A stretch of DNA of 64,000 nucleotides from NCBI RefSeq assembly GCF_020639365.1, contig NZ_JAINUL010000001.1:5219431-5283430 (forward strand), in the 5' to 3' direction. Under the pieces are notes generated by a model. That model saw only the letters and a program-made list of their open reading frames with translations. It ran no database searches and was not told the DNA's origin. How positions within the stretch are numbered: position 1 is the first letter of the stretch; every line of letters starts with the position of its first letter. Both the position numbers and the translations under genes were made by a program. Positions 24,781 to 33,791 of this stretch are shown here, in pieces. The DNA comes from Streptomyces flavotricini (GTDB lineage Bacteria > Actinomycetota > Actinomycetes > Streptomycetales > Streptomycetaceae).

Positions 24781-25540
24781 CACCGCCGATCCGAAGCAGG
24801 CCGACCCGAAGAAGGCCGATCAGAAGGCCGATCAGAGGAAGGCCGAGAGGAAGTCCGAGCAGCGGAGGACCGACCGCCGCCGTCGCAAGGTGCGGCTGCT
24901 GCCGCCGCCCGCGTGGTGGCCGCTGCCCGCCGCCGCCCTGCTGGGGCTGGCCGCGGGCGGGGCGTACGGCGTGCTGAAGGCGCCCGAGTACGCCGCCACC
25001 AGCTACGTCGTCGCCGTCCCGGACGACACCACCGAGCCGGCCACCGCCCTCGGCTTCGCCCAGGCGTACGCCCGCATCGCCACCAGCAGCTCCACCCTCG
25101 GCTACGCCCAGCCGCGCGCCGGCATCAGCGCCCGCCGGCTCCGTACGCAGGTGCGCGCCGAGACCTCCCCCGAGTCCCCGATGATCGCCATCACCGGGAC
25201 CTCGAAGAGCGCGACCGAGGCCGCCGACATCGCCAACGCCGTCGCCGACGCGCTCTCGCTGAGCAGCAATCAGGCCGCCAAGAACACCGGCGTGCAGCTG
25301 CTGCTCTTCAACCAGGCCGTCGCGCCGAGCGAGCCCGCTTCGCCCTCCGCCGCCATCAGCGGGGCCGTCGGGCTGTGCGCCGGCGGACTGCTCGGCGGGC
25401 TGTGGCTGCTCGCCCGGCCCACCGCCCGCACGCGGCGGCCCGAGGAGCGCCCCGTCGCGGAACCGGTCGTCGAGGAGTACGCCTCCCTGCCCGCCCAGGG
25501 CGACCACACCGAGACCAAGGAGAAGGAGTCCGTGCGATGA
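24773..25540 (+). CDS. Wzz-like chain-length/export protein of the exopolysaccharide operon
   Basis: 255 residues. A very charged N-terminus with near-repeats (DPKQADPKKADQKADQRKA) is cytoplasmic; one helix follows at about 45-66, an extracytoplasmic region (about 67-195), and a second helix at about 198-220. No Walker motif or tyrosine-kinase part is present. This is the topology of Wzz/chain-length determinant proteins, though shorter. GGAAGG lies 5-6 nt before the ATG. Confidence 0.75.
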   Translation: MADTADPKQADPKKADQKADQRKAERKSEQRRTDRRRRKVRLLPPPAWWPLPAAALLGLAAGGAYGVLKAPEYAATSYVVAVPDDTTEPATALGFAQAYARIATSSSTLGYAQPRAGISARRLRTQVRAETSPESPMIAITGTSKSATEAADIANAVADALSLSSNQAAKNTGVQLLLFNQAVAPSEPASPSAAISGAVGLCAGGLLGGLWLLARPTARTRRPEERPVAEPVVEEYASLPAQGDHTETKEKESVR

Positions 25541-26679
25541 CCTCGGGCTCCGCCGGGGCCCTGTCGGTGACGCTGTGCCGCGACCCCCGGCAGTTCGCCG
25601 CGCTGGAAGAGCCGTGGAACCGGCTCTTCCGGGCCTGTCCCACCGCCACCCCCTTCCAGAGCCACGCCTGGCTGCACTCCTGGTGGCTCTCGTACGGCCG
25701 GGACGGGCGGCTGCGGATCGTGCTCGTCCGGCGCGGCGGGGAACTCGTCGGCGCCTGCGCGCTGATGCTCGTCCACCGGCCGCTGCCGCTCCTGGTGCCG
25801 CTCGGCGGCGGCATCACCGACTACTTCGACGTCCTGGTGGACGCCGCGTACGCCGACCAGGTCGTCCCGGCGCTGGCCCGCGGCCTGCACCGGGCCGCGC
25901 GCGGCGCGGTCGTCGACCTGCGCGAGGTGCGGCCCGGTGCCGCCGCGGAGGCGCTGTACGGCCAGTGGCCGGGGATCCGCAGCAAGCTCACCGACTCCAC
26001 CTGCATGGAGCTGCCCGCGCTGCCGTTCGACGAGCTGGTCAAGCGGATGCCGGCCTCCGGGGCCCAGCGGGTCCGGGCCAAACTGCGCAAGACCGACGCG
26101 GCCGGGATCGAGGAGCGCGAGGTCACCGAGCAGGAAGTGCCGCGCGCCGTACGGACGCTGCTGCGGCTCCACGAGAAGCAGTGGCGCGGGCGCGGGGTGA
26201 CCCCGGAGCACCTGAGGCCCCGCTTCGCCGAGCACCTGACCCGTGCCACCCGGCGGATGGTGCGGGTCGGCGAGGGCCGGCTGACCGAGTTCCGGCTGGA
26301 CGGGAAGGTGGTGGCCGCCAACCTCACCCTGCTGTCGGGGGCGCTCAGCGGCGGCTACCTGTACGGGGCCGACCCGGACCTGCGGACCCGGAAGGTGGAC
26401 GTGGCCACGCTGCTGCTCCGCTACGAGGCGGGCCGCGCCCTGGCGGAGGGCCGCCCGGTGGTGAGCTTCCTGCGCGGCAACGAGCCGTACAAGAACCACT
26501 GGCGGCCCGAGACCGTCGTCAACCAGCGGTTCCTGCTGGCCAGGACGGCGCTCGCGCCCCTGCTGCGCCTGCACGCATCGCAGGTGACGGGGCGCGAGCG
26601 GGCGGTGGACGCGCTGCGCGAGGCGCTGCCGGCCGCCAGGGACTGGCGGGCGCGGCTCAACGAACTGCGGGTCCGATGA
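25537..26679 (+). CDS. CelD/BcsL-type GNAT acyltransferase
   Basis: 380 residues with two GNAT-like halves. TPFQSHAWLHSWWLSYG and the C-terminal RTRKVDVATLLLRYEAGRAL / SFLRGNEPYKNHWRPE are typical of the CelD family found in cellulose and exopolysaccharide loci. It probably attaches an acyl or aminoacyl group to the glycan in the cytoplasm. Its start overlaps the previous stop by four bases, and it ends 5 bp before the convergent hydrolase gene. Confidence 0.8.
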   Translation: MTSGSAGALSVTLCRDPRQFAALEEPWNRLFRACPTATPFQSHAWLHSWWLSYGRDGRLRIVLVRRGGELVGACALMLVHRPLPLLVPLGGGITDYFDVLVDAAYADQVVPALARGLHRAARGAVVDLREVRPGAAAEALYGQWPGIRSKLTDSTCMELPALPFDELVKRMPASGAQRVRAKLRKTDAAGIEEREVTEQEVPRAVRTLLRLHEKQWRGRGVTPEHLRPRFAEHLTRATRRMVRVGEGRLTEFRLDGKVVAANLTLLSGALSGGYLYGADPDLRTRKVDVATLLLRYEAGRALAEGRPVVSFLRGNEPYKNHWRPETVVNQRFLLARTALAPLLRLHASQVTGRERAVDALREALPAARDWRARLNELRVR

Positions 26680-26684
26680 CGGCT

Positions 26685-28337
26685 CTACCAGGGCCAGAAG
26701 CCGGAGTCCTCGCCCCAGTCGACCTTGACGCAGACCGACTGCTTGCCGACCAGCTTGGAGAGCCACTCGCCGAAGTTGATCGGCACGCACCACTCCGTGC
26801 TGTTGACGGGCGACTCGGCCGGCTGGGGCTTCGGCACGGCCGGGGGCAGCACCGGCGACGGGACCGGGACCGGGACCGGGACGGGGTCCGGGCTGGGGCC
26901 CGGGCCCACCGGGGGCTGCGGCGACGGGAGCGCGGGCGAGGGCACGGGTTCGGGAGCCGGCTCGGGGGAGGGGCTCTCGGGTGCCGGGAGCTGCGGGCTC
27001 GGCTCGACCGGGTCCGGCGACACGGGGACGGGGACCGGGTCCGGCGACACGGGGACCGGGACCTCGGGCGACGGAACGGCCGGCGTGGGCACGGGCACCG
27101 GCTCGGGGACGGGCACCGGGGCGGGCTCGGGCAGGGGGCTCGTGCCGGGGCTGGGGCTGGTGCTGGGGCTGGTGCTCGGGGTCTCGGGCGACGGGACCGG
27201 CAGCGGGATGCCGGGGGTCGGCAGGCCGGGGGTCGGGATCACCGGCGAGGGCACGGGGACCTCGGGCGTCGGAATCGAGGGGGTCGGCACGACCGGGGTC
27301 GGGATCACCGGCGTGGGGACGACCGGCGTCGGGATCACCGGCGTCGGGACGACCGGGTCCGGCCGCTCGGGCGCGAGCGCCGCCCGGAAGGCCTTCGCGG
27401 ACCGCGGGTTCTGCTTGCACTGCCACACGCCGTGCGGGCAGTAGTCGGTGATGGTGTGGTAGAGCGGCTTGTGCTGCTCGATCCACTTCAGCATGCGCTG
27501 CACGTACACCGGGTTGTCCCCGTGCCGGAACAGCCCCCACTCCGGGTACGAGATCTCTTTGCCGTGCGCTTTCGCGAAATCGACATGCTGCTGGAGCCCG
27601 TACGGCTGGCTGACCATCTCGTCGAAGGTCTTGCCGGGAGCCTGGTCGTACGAATCCATGCCGACGACGTCGACCACGTCGTCACCCGGGTAGCACTTGG
27701 TCCAGCCGATCGCGTCCGACCCGCGGTTGGGTGCGAAATCGAACTTGAACTGCTGGCCGGGGACGGAGCGCATCGTGTTGACGATGCGGTTCCAGTACTC
27801 CTTCCACCCCTCCGGGTCGGGCGCGCAGCGGTGCGTGTACGTGGCGCCGTTCATCTCCCACCCGAGCACGATCACCGTGTCCGGAACGCCCAGCTCCACC
27901 AGCTTGTGGGCGAGCCGCTCGAAGTGGTGGTCGAACTTCCCCTCCGCGCCGGTCCGGATGAGCCGGGCCACCTCGCGGTCGGGGACGTGGTCCTCGTTGT
28001 GTTCCTGCATGGGCACGTTGAGGACGAAGAGCCGGTCAGGCCTGGCCCGGCGCCACTGGGCCCAGGCCTCCAGGAAGTCGGGGTTCTCGATGCGGGCCCA
28101 CCGGTCCCCGGGCAGATAGGTGTGCCCGACCCGGATCTCCTTGCCGCCCAGCCAGCGCGACAGCTGCGGGATCCGGGCGACTCCGCTCTGGCCGGAGTCG
28201 AGAAACGCGCCCATGGCGATGTCGGAACCCTGGGGCTGCTCCTTCTCGGGGGCCGCGAGCGCGGCCCCGGTGGCGAGCAGTCCGGCCGTCACCGTACCGA
28301 TACAGGTGCTCGCCAGTCGGCGGTGTGGTCTGGGCAT
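26685..28337 (-). CDS. Secreted GH26-like glycoside hydrolase with a long proline-rich stalk
   Basis: 550 residues. Signal peptide to about residue 28. The catalytic domain (about 35-320) has GWEMNG (acid/base candidate Glu161) and SYPEWG (nucleophile candidate Glu266), placed as in GH26 beta-mannanase-like enzymes. About 180 residues of PTP/PVP/SPS repeats follow, ending in a 40-residue tail with two cysteines and many tryptophans (VKVDWGEDSGFWPW). GGGAG precedes the ATG at 28337. It is convergent with the polysaccharide operon and could trim or release its product; the substrate is unknown. Confidence 0.8.
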   Translation of the reverse strand: MPRPHRRLASTCIGTVTAGLLATGAALAAPEKEQPQGSDIAMGAFLDSGQSGVARIPQLSRWLGGKEIRVGHTYLPGDRWARIENPDFLEAWAQWRRARPDRLFVLNVPMQEHNEDHVPDREVARLIRTGAEGKFDHHFERLAHKLVELGVPDTVIVLGWEMNGATYTHRCAPDPEGWKEYWNRIVNTMRSVPGQQFKFDFAPNRGSDAIGWTKCYPGDDVVDVVGMDSYDQAPGKTFDEMVSQPYGLQQHVDFAKAHGKEISYPEWGLFRHGDNPVYVQRMLKWIEQHKPLYHTITDYCPHGVWQCKQNPRSAKAFRAALAPERPDPVVPTPVIPTPVVPTPVIPTPVVPTPSIPTPEVPVPSPVIPTPGLPTPGIPLPVPSPETPSTSPSTSPSPGTSPLPEPAPVPVPEPVPVPTPAVPSPEVPVPVSPDPVPVPVSPDPVEPSPQLPAPESPSPEPAPEPVPSPALPSPQPPVGPGPSPDPVPVPVPVPSPVLPPAVPKPQPAESPVNSTEWCVPINFGEWLSKLVGKQSVCVKVDWGEDSGFWPW

Positions 28338-28398
28338 GGCGTCTCCCGAACTTTCCTGAATCGGTGTGCTTGTCAAAGACGTTAGGCATCACATCTGA

Positions 28399-28436
28399 CG
28401 AATGGCCTGTCCGGTGACCGCCGCCTAGGCCATTCG
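28399..28436. promoter_or_regulatory. Inverted repeat in the divergent gap before the ATP-grasp gene
   Basis: Perfect 10-bp arms CGAATGGCCT and AGGCCATTCG separated by 18 nt, midway between the divergent hydrolase (28337) and ATP-grasp (28488) starts. Candidate operator; the protein is unknown. Confidence 0.4.
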
Positions 28437-28487
28437 CAGCTGCGTATCCTCCCCGCTTGGTCCGACTAGGTGAAAGACACCGTTCCC

Positions 28488-29936
28488 ATGCACGCGTTCG
28501 ACGGCCATGTGCCCGCAGTAGTGCTCAGACTCGATCGGAATCCGTTCCACCACGGAACCCTCGGCGCCGTCAGATCGCTCGGGCGCAGGGGCGTGGAGGT
28601 CCATGCCGTCGTCGAGGCCGGGGGAGGTCCCATGGGGCGTTCGCGCTACCTGCGCGCCGTACACCCCGGGCCGGCCGGGGGGTTGGACCCCGAGGCTCCG
28701 GAGACGCTGCTGGAATGCCTCGTCGGGGTGTCGGAGCGGATCGGCGGGCCCGCGGTGCTCGTCGCGATGGACGACCTGAGCGCCATCGCCGTCGCGCGGA
28801 TCGCACCGATGCTCGACGGGCGGTTCCGGATCCCCCACCAGCCCGACGGGCTGCCGGCCCGGGTGGCGGACAAGGCCGAGCTGTCGCGGCTGTGCGCACG
28901 CTGGGACGTCCCGCACCCGGAGACGGTGATCCCGGCGAGCGGGGCCGAGGCGGCGGAGGCCGCGTGGCGGCTCGGCCTGCCGGTGGTGGCCAAGTGGAGC
29001 CGCCCCTGGCTGCTGCCCGCGGGCGCGGGGCTGCGCAGCACGACGCTCGTGCACACCGCCGCCGAGGCGCGCCGGCTGTACGAGCGCACGCAGGAGGCGG
29101 GGAGCCGGCTGCTGCTCCAGCGGTTCCTGCCGGCCGGGACGGACACCGACTGGTTCTTCCACGGCGCGTTCGGCCGGGGCGGGCATCCGCTGCTCGCGGG
29201 GTCGGGCCGCAAGGAGCTGTCCTGGCCGGTGCGGACGGGCCTGACGGCGGTGGGGCGCTGGCTGCCGGACCCGGCGGTGGAGGAGGCGGGGCTGCGGCTC
29301 GCCCGGCGCCTCGGCTACCAGGGGATCCTGGACCTGGACTTCCGCCGGGACGAGAAGGGCTGCTTCCGGCTGGTGGACTTCAACCCCCGGCCGGGCGCGC
29401 AGTTCCGGCTCTTCACGGACGCGGGCGGCCTGGACGTGGTCCAGGCGATGTACCTGGACCTGACGGGGCAACGGGTCCCGGAGCCCGCGGGCGGCCTCGG
29501 CCGGGTGTTCGTCGCGGAGAACTACGCCCTGCTGGCGGCGGTCCGCGGCCGCCAACTCCCGTGGCGCTCGGCGGCCGAGGGGCGGGCGTCCGTTCCCGCT
29601 CCCGCACGGGCCGAGGAGTCCGGGGCCGGACGAGGCCGTGCCGGGGGAGGGCGGCCCGGGCCCGTACGGGTGGCGCCGCGGGCGGAGCGGGGGCGGGTGG
29701 AGGCGGCCTGGTTCGCCGCCGACGACCCGATGCCGTTCCTCGCGATGCTCGCCGCGTTCCTCGGCAGGGGCGCGGGGAAGGGCGTGCGCGTTCTGCGCGG
29801 TGTCCCGGCGCACGGCCGGCGTACGGCACGAGCCGTGGTGCGCGCCCCGCGCCAGCGCGCGCGGGGCCTTACCCCGTCGGCGCCCCCGGCGACCCCGGCC
29901 GCCCCCGCCGAACCGGACGAGCTGGTGACCAGGTGA
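28488..29936 (+). CDS. ATP-grasp carboxylate-amine ligase-like protein
   Basis: 482 residues. The N-terminal pre-ATP-grasp domain has VVLRLDRNPFHHGTLGAVRS; the ATP-grasp region (about 115-320) has the ATP lysine in PVVAKWSRPW, LLLQRFLPAGTDTDWFFHG, and the metal/ATP end motif DLDF...LVDFNPRPG. The C-terminal 130 residues are Arg/Ala-rich and probably disordered. It should couple ATP hydrolysis to an amide or peptide-type bond. An in-frame GTG 18 bp upstream lacks a ribosome site. A flavin monooxygenase follows after 76 bp, so the two may form a small pathway. Confidence 0.8.
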   Translation: MHAFDGHVPAVVLRLDRNPFHHGTLGAVRSLGRRGVEVHAVVEAGGGPMGRSRYLRAVHPGPAGGLDPEAPETLLECLVGVSERIGGPAVLVAMDDLSAIAVARIAPMLDGRFRIPHQPDGLPARVADKAELSRLCARWDVPHPETVIPASGAEAAEAAWRLGLPVVAKWSRPWLLPAGAGLRSTTLVHTAAEARRLYERTQEAGSRLLLQRFLPAGTDTDWFFHGAFGRGGHPLLAGSGRKELSWPVRTGLTAVGRWLPDPAVEEAGLRLARRLGYQGILDLDFRRDEKGCFRLVDFNPRPGAQFRLFTDAGGLDVVQAMYLDLTGQRVPEPAGGLGRVFVAENYALLAAVRGRQLPWRSAAEGRASVPAPARAEESGAGRGRAGGGRPGPVRVAPRAERGRVEAAWFAADDPMPFLAMLAAFLGRGAGKGVRVLRGVPAHGRRTARAVVRAPRQRARGLTPSAPPATPAAPAEPDELVTR

Positions 29937-30012
29937 CGCCCCGCCACCCGCCCCCGACCGCCGTCGGGGGCAAGGGCACTGAAGCGGGGCCCATGAGACT
30001 GGAGGGACAGCG

Positions 30013-31284
30013 GTGACGCGGATGGACGACCTCGTGGTGGTCGGCGCCGGGCCGTACGGGCTGTCGATCGCCGCGCACGCGGCATCGGCCGGGCTCGGCG
30101 TACGGGTGCTCGGACGGCCCATGGCCTCGTGGCGGGACCACATGCCCGAGGGCATGTACCTGAAGTCGGAGCCCTGGTCCTCCAACCTGTCCGCGCCCGA
30201 CGGCCGGCACACCCTCGCCGCGTACTGCGCCGACCGCGGCATGGCCGCCGAACACGGCAGCCCGCTCCCGATCGACGTGTTCAGCTCGTACGGCATGTGG
30301 TTCGCCCGCCGGGCCGTGCCCGAGGTGGAGGAGGTGACGGTCACCGAGGTCTCCCCGCAGGGCGAGGGCTTCCTGGTGCGCACCGCCGAGGGGCCGCCGC
30401 TGCTCGCCCGTACGGTCGCGCTGGCCGTCGGGGTGATGCCCTTCGTGCACCTCCCCGAGCCGCTGCGGGAGCTGCCCCCCGGGCACTGCTCGCACAGCAG
30501 CGGACACCGGGACCTGACCCGGTTCGCCGGCCGGGAGGTCGCCGTGATCGGGGCCGGGCAGGCGGCGCTGGAGACCGCCGCCCTGCTGGCGGAGAACGGG
30601 GCCCGGCCCTGCCTCGTCGCCCGCCGCTCCCGGCTCAACTGGAACACCGTGCCCCAGCCGCTGGAGCGTCCGGTGCTGCGCGCCCTGCGCGAGCCGCACA
30701 GCGGCCTCGGCACCGGCTGGCGCAGCTGGGTCTGGTCCGAGCTGCCCTGGGCGGTGCGCCGGCTGCCCGCGCCGACCCGGGAGCGGATCGCGGCGACCGC
30801 GCTCGGGCCCGCCGGGGCCTGGTGGCTGCGGGACCGCTTCGAGCGGAGCGTCCCGGTGCTGCTGGGGCACCGCCTGCACCGGGCGGCGGCGATGGGAGAA
30901 CGGACCCGGCTGGGGCTGACCACCGCGGCCGGGGAGTCCGTCGTACTGGACGTCGCGCACGTGGTCGCGGCCACCGGGTTCACCCCGCACATGGGGCGCC
31001 TGGGGCTGCTGGACGCCCGGCTGCGGGCCGTCCTCACCACCGTCGGGGACGGCGGCACACCGGAGCTGAGCGCCGGTTTCGAGTCCTCGTGGCCGGGACT
31101 GTTCTTCGCGGGACTGCTGACGGCTCCCTCATTCGGCCCTTCCATGCGATTCGTGCACGGTGCGGGGTTCACGGCGGGGAGACTGGTCAATGGAGTCCGA
31201 AAGCGCCTGGGGGGCGCCTTGAGGATCAGGCCGGATCAGCGAGCGGCGTCCGGTTCCGGGCATCCCAAGACGTCTCTGAGGTGA
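30013..31284 (+). CDS. FAD/NAD(P)-dependent monooxygenase (lysine/ornithine N-hydroxylase-like)
   Basis: 423 residues from a GTG 5 nt after GGAGGGACA. The FAD-binding motif VVVGAGPYGLSIAAHAA starts at about residue 7. An NAD(P) Rossmann motif VAVIGAGQAALETAALL (near 178) and the ATGF signature in VVAATGFTPHMG follow. The layout matches flavin-containing and N-hydroxylating monooxygenases. The substrate is unknown; the preceding ATP-grasp gene suggests modification of an amino-acid-derived product. Confidence 0.85.
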   Translation: MTRMDDLVVVGAGPYGLSIAAHAASAGLGVRVLGRPMASWRDHMPEGMYLKSEPWSSNLSAPDGRHTLAAYCADRGMAAEHGSPLPIDVFSSYGMWFARRAVPEVEEVTVTEVSPQGEGFLVRTAEGPPLLARTVALAVGVMPFVHLPEPLRELPPGHCSHSSGHRDLTRFAGREVAVIGAGQAALETAALLAENGARPCLVARRSRLNWNTVPQPLERPVLRALREPHSGLGTGWRSWVWSELPWAVRRLPAPTRERIAATALGPAGAWWLRDRFERSVPVLLGHRLHRAAAMGERTRLGLTTAAGESVVLDVAHVVAATGFTPHMGRLGLLDARLRAVLTTVGDGGTPELSAGFESSWPGLFFAGLLTAPSFGPSMRFVHGAGFTAGRLVNGVRKRLGGALRIRPDQRAASGSGHPKTSLR

Positions 31285-31302
31285 GGTCGAGAGGGGACCG
31301 CG

Positions 31303-31599
31303 ATGAGTGCGGAGCAGCGAGCACAGGGCGGCCGTGGCTGGGTGCGCATTCCCGCGAGCCGGGCGGAGCAGCCCGGCGCCGGGCCCGCGGCGCGGCCGGC
31401 CGCGAGGCCCGCGGCCAAGGCCGCCGCCCCGCCGTACGCCCCTCCCGTCCACGGCGCACCCGGGCACGCGGCACCCGACCAGCCGACGATCTACCTTTCC
31501 CTCGTCAAGCGCTGGCAGGAGGCCGGGCGCACCCTTCCGGGGCATCCTGACGAGGAGTGGGAGCGGTTGATCTCCCAGCCGTGCTGGCCCGGCCGTTAG
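31303..31599 (+). CDS. Small conserved protein upstream of the SpoIIE phosphatase
   Basis: 98 residues, with a disordered Ala/Pro/Arg-rich first half and an ordered C-terminal half (TIYLSLVKRWQEAGRTLPGH, then EEWERLISQPCWPGR). No known domain. GAGGGG precedes the ATG. It lies 18 bp after the monooxygenase and ends 12 bp before the phosphatase start, so it is cotranscribed and may be a partner of the latter. Confidence 0.75.
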   Translation: MSAEQRAQGGRGWVRIPASRAEQPGAGPAARPAARPAAKAAAPPYAPPVHGAPGHAAPDQPTIYLSLVKRWQEAGRTLPGHPDEEWERLISQPCWPGR

Positions 31600-31611
31600 G
31601 TGGTGTGTCTC

Positions 31612-33699
31612 GTGGCAGCGGCGGAGCGCGACAGATCCGGGCAGGGCAGCCGGGACCCCGTGACCGGGCCCGGCGAGCGGCTCGCGCTGAACGGCATGGG
31701 CAGCTTCGAGTGGGACCTGGACGCCGGCACGCTGACGCTGGACGAGTCCGGGCTCGTGGTCTTCGACCTGGAGCGGGAGGAGTTCGACGACACCCCCGAG
31801 GCGCTGGGGCTGCGGATCCCGCCCGACGACGGCGCCCGGCTGGCGGAGTCCACGCAGGCGGCCCTGGACGGCGGCATGGAGACGTACGGCTCGTACTTCA
31901 CCGTGCAGCGGCGCGACGGCGTCGACCAGTGGACGCACACGCAGGGCCGGATCCTGCGGGACGACGGGGGCCGGCCCCGGCGGATCGTCGGGATCGTCCG
32001 GGACGCGACGGCCGAGCTCGCGCACGCCACCGTGCTGCGCAAGCTGGAGTCGGCGAGGGCGCAGCAGGCCACGATCGTGCAGCGGACCACGGAGGCCCTG
32101 TCGAGGGCGGTGACGGTCGACGACGTCACGGCCACGCTGACCGGGGCGGGGGCGCTGGAGCGGCTCGGTGCGGAGGGGCTGGCCCTGGGGCTGGTCGAGA
32201 ACGGCGCCATCAAGATCATCGCGCTCAGCGGGGAGTCCCTGGAGATCCTCAGCGAGCGGCGGTTCACCCGGCTGGACGGCTCGCTGCCGCTGTCCCAGGC
32301 GGTGCTCACCCGCAAGGCGCGCTTCGTCACCTCACTCTCCGACCTGGCGGGAGAGTTCCCGCTGCTCGCGGACTACCTGCGGCGGATCCGCTTCGACGCC
32401 GCCGCCTACCTGCCGCTGATCGCGCAGGCCAAGGCCATCGGCGGGCTGGTGCTGTTCTACCGGCGGCGCAGCGATTTCAGCCCGGAGGAGCGCAACCTCT
32501 GCCTGGGCCTGGCCGGCATCGTCGCGCAGTCCCTCCAGCGGGCGCTCCTGTTCGACCAGGAGCGGGAGTTCGCCACGGGCCTGCAGGCCTCGATGCTGCC
32601 GCGCCGGATCCCCGAGATCAGCGGCGGGGAGATCGCGGTGCGCTACCACTCCGCGTGGAGCGGACGGGAGGTCGGCGGGGACTGGTACGACGTGATCGCG
32701 CTGCCCCGTGACCGGGTCGGCATCGTCGTGGGCGACGTACAGGGCCACGACACGCACGCGGCGGCGATCATGGGCCAGCTGCGGATCGCGCTGCGGGCGT
32801 ACGCGGGCGAGGGCCATCCGCCGTCCACCGTCCTGGCCCGGGCCTCCCGCTTCCTGGCCGAGCTCGACACGGAGCGCTTCGCGACCTGCATGTACGCGCA
32901 GGTGGACCTGGAGACCGGAGGCGTACGGGCGGTCCGCGCGGGCCATCTCGGCCCGTTGATCCGGCACACGGACGGGCGTACGGGCTGGCCCAACGTGCGG
33001 GGCGGACTGCCCCTCGGGCTGGCCTCGGTCTTCGAGCAGGAGGACTTCCCCGAGACCCGGCTCGACCTGGTGCCCGGGGAGACGCTGGTGCTGTGCACCG
33101 ACGGCCTGGTCGAGGAGCCCGGCACCGCCATCACCCAGGGCATGGAGGCCCTCGCCCACGCCGTGCGCAGCGGCCCGCAGGAGGCGGGGGCGCTCGCCGA
33201 TCACCTCTCGGACCGGCTCTGGGAGCGCTGGGGCTCCGGGGACGACGTGGCACTGCTGGTGCTGCGCCGGGCCCCCGACCCGGGCACCCACCGGGCCCCG
33301 CGGATCCACCAGTACATCCACCAGGCGGACCCGGAGGGGCTCTCGGAGGCCCGCTACGCCCTGCGTCAGGCCCTGCGCGACTGGGGCATGCCGGAGCTCG
33401 CCGACGACGTGGAACTGGCCGCGGGGGAGCTGCTGGTCAACGCACTGCTGCACACGGACGGCGGGGCGGTGCTGACCATGGAGGTGCTGCCGGAGCCGGT
33501 CCGGCGGATCCGGCTGTGGGTCAAGGACCGCTCCAGCGTCTGGCCGCGCCGGCGCACCCCGGGGGAGGCCGCGACCACCGGGCGCGGGCTGCTGCTGGTG
33601 GACGCCCTGGCCACGCACTGGGGCGTGGAGTCCAGGGGCGACGGCAAGGCGGTGTGGTGCGAGTTCGACGTCGCGGGCAGCGTACGCGGCGTGGGGTGA
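31612..33699 (+). CDS. PAS-GAF-SpoIIE phosphatase with HATPase kinase-like domain
   Basis: 695 residues. PAS-like domain (about 25-130), GAF (about 160-310), PP2C-type SpoIIE phosphatase (about 325-545) with the metal motifs VGGDWYD, GDVQGHD, LCTDGLVE and GSGDDVALLVL, and a C-terminal HATPase_c anti-sigma-like domain (about 560-690) with ELAAGELLVNAL and GRGLLLVDALA. Such proteins control anti-anti-sigma factor phosphorylation in response to a signal. The GTG at 31612 has AGGTGG 8 nt upstream; GTGs at 31600 and 31603 are alternatives. Confidence 0.9.
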   Translation: MAAAERDRSGQGSRDPVTGPGERLALNGMGSFEWDLDAGTLTLDESGLVVFDLEREEFDDTPEALGLRIPPDDGARLAESTQAALDGGMETYGSYFTVQRRDGVDQWTHTQGRILRDDGGRPRRIVGIVRDATAELAHATVLRKLESARAQQATIVQRTTEALSRAVTVDDVTATLTGAGALERLGAEGLALGLVENGAIKIIALSGESLEILSERRFTRLDGSLPLSQAVLTRKARFVTSLSDLAGEFPLLADYLRRIRFDAAAYLPLIAQAKAIGGLVLFYRRRSDFSPEERNLCLGLAGIVAQSLQRALLFDQEREFATGLQASMLPRRIPEISGGEIAVRYHSAWSGREVGGDWYDVIALPRDRVGIVVGDVQGHDTHAAAIMGQLRIALRAYAGEGHPPSTVLARASRFLAELDTERFATCMYAQVDLETGGVRAVRAGHLGPLIRHTDGRTGWPNVRGGLPLGLASVFEQEDFPETRLDLVPGETLVLCTDGLVEEPGTAITQGMEALAHAVRSGPQEAGALADHLSDRLWERWGSGDDVALLVLRRAPDPGTHRAPRIHQYIHQADPEGLSEARYALRQALRDWGMPELADDVELAAGELLVNALLHTDGGAVLTMEVLPEPVRRIRLWVKDRSSVWPRRRTPGEAATTGRGLLLVDALATHWGVESRGDGKAVWCEFDVAGSVRGVG

Positions 33700-33791
33700 G
33701 CGCGCGGTCACTCCGAGTTGTGGGATGGCGGGGCCGGAGTGATGATGCGGTCCATGGAAGGGACGACCACCACTCGGACCGGGATGCCCCC

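Noticed and set aside
26840..27380. G-rich repeats as a possible quadruplex array
   Set aside because: They are the complement of Pro/Thr/Val codons in the hydrolase stalk, so coding repeats explain them.
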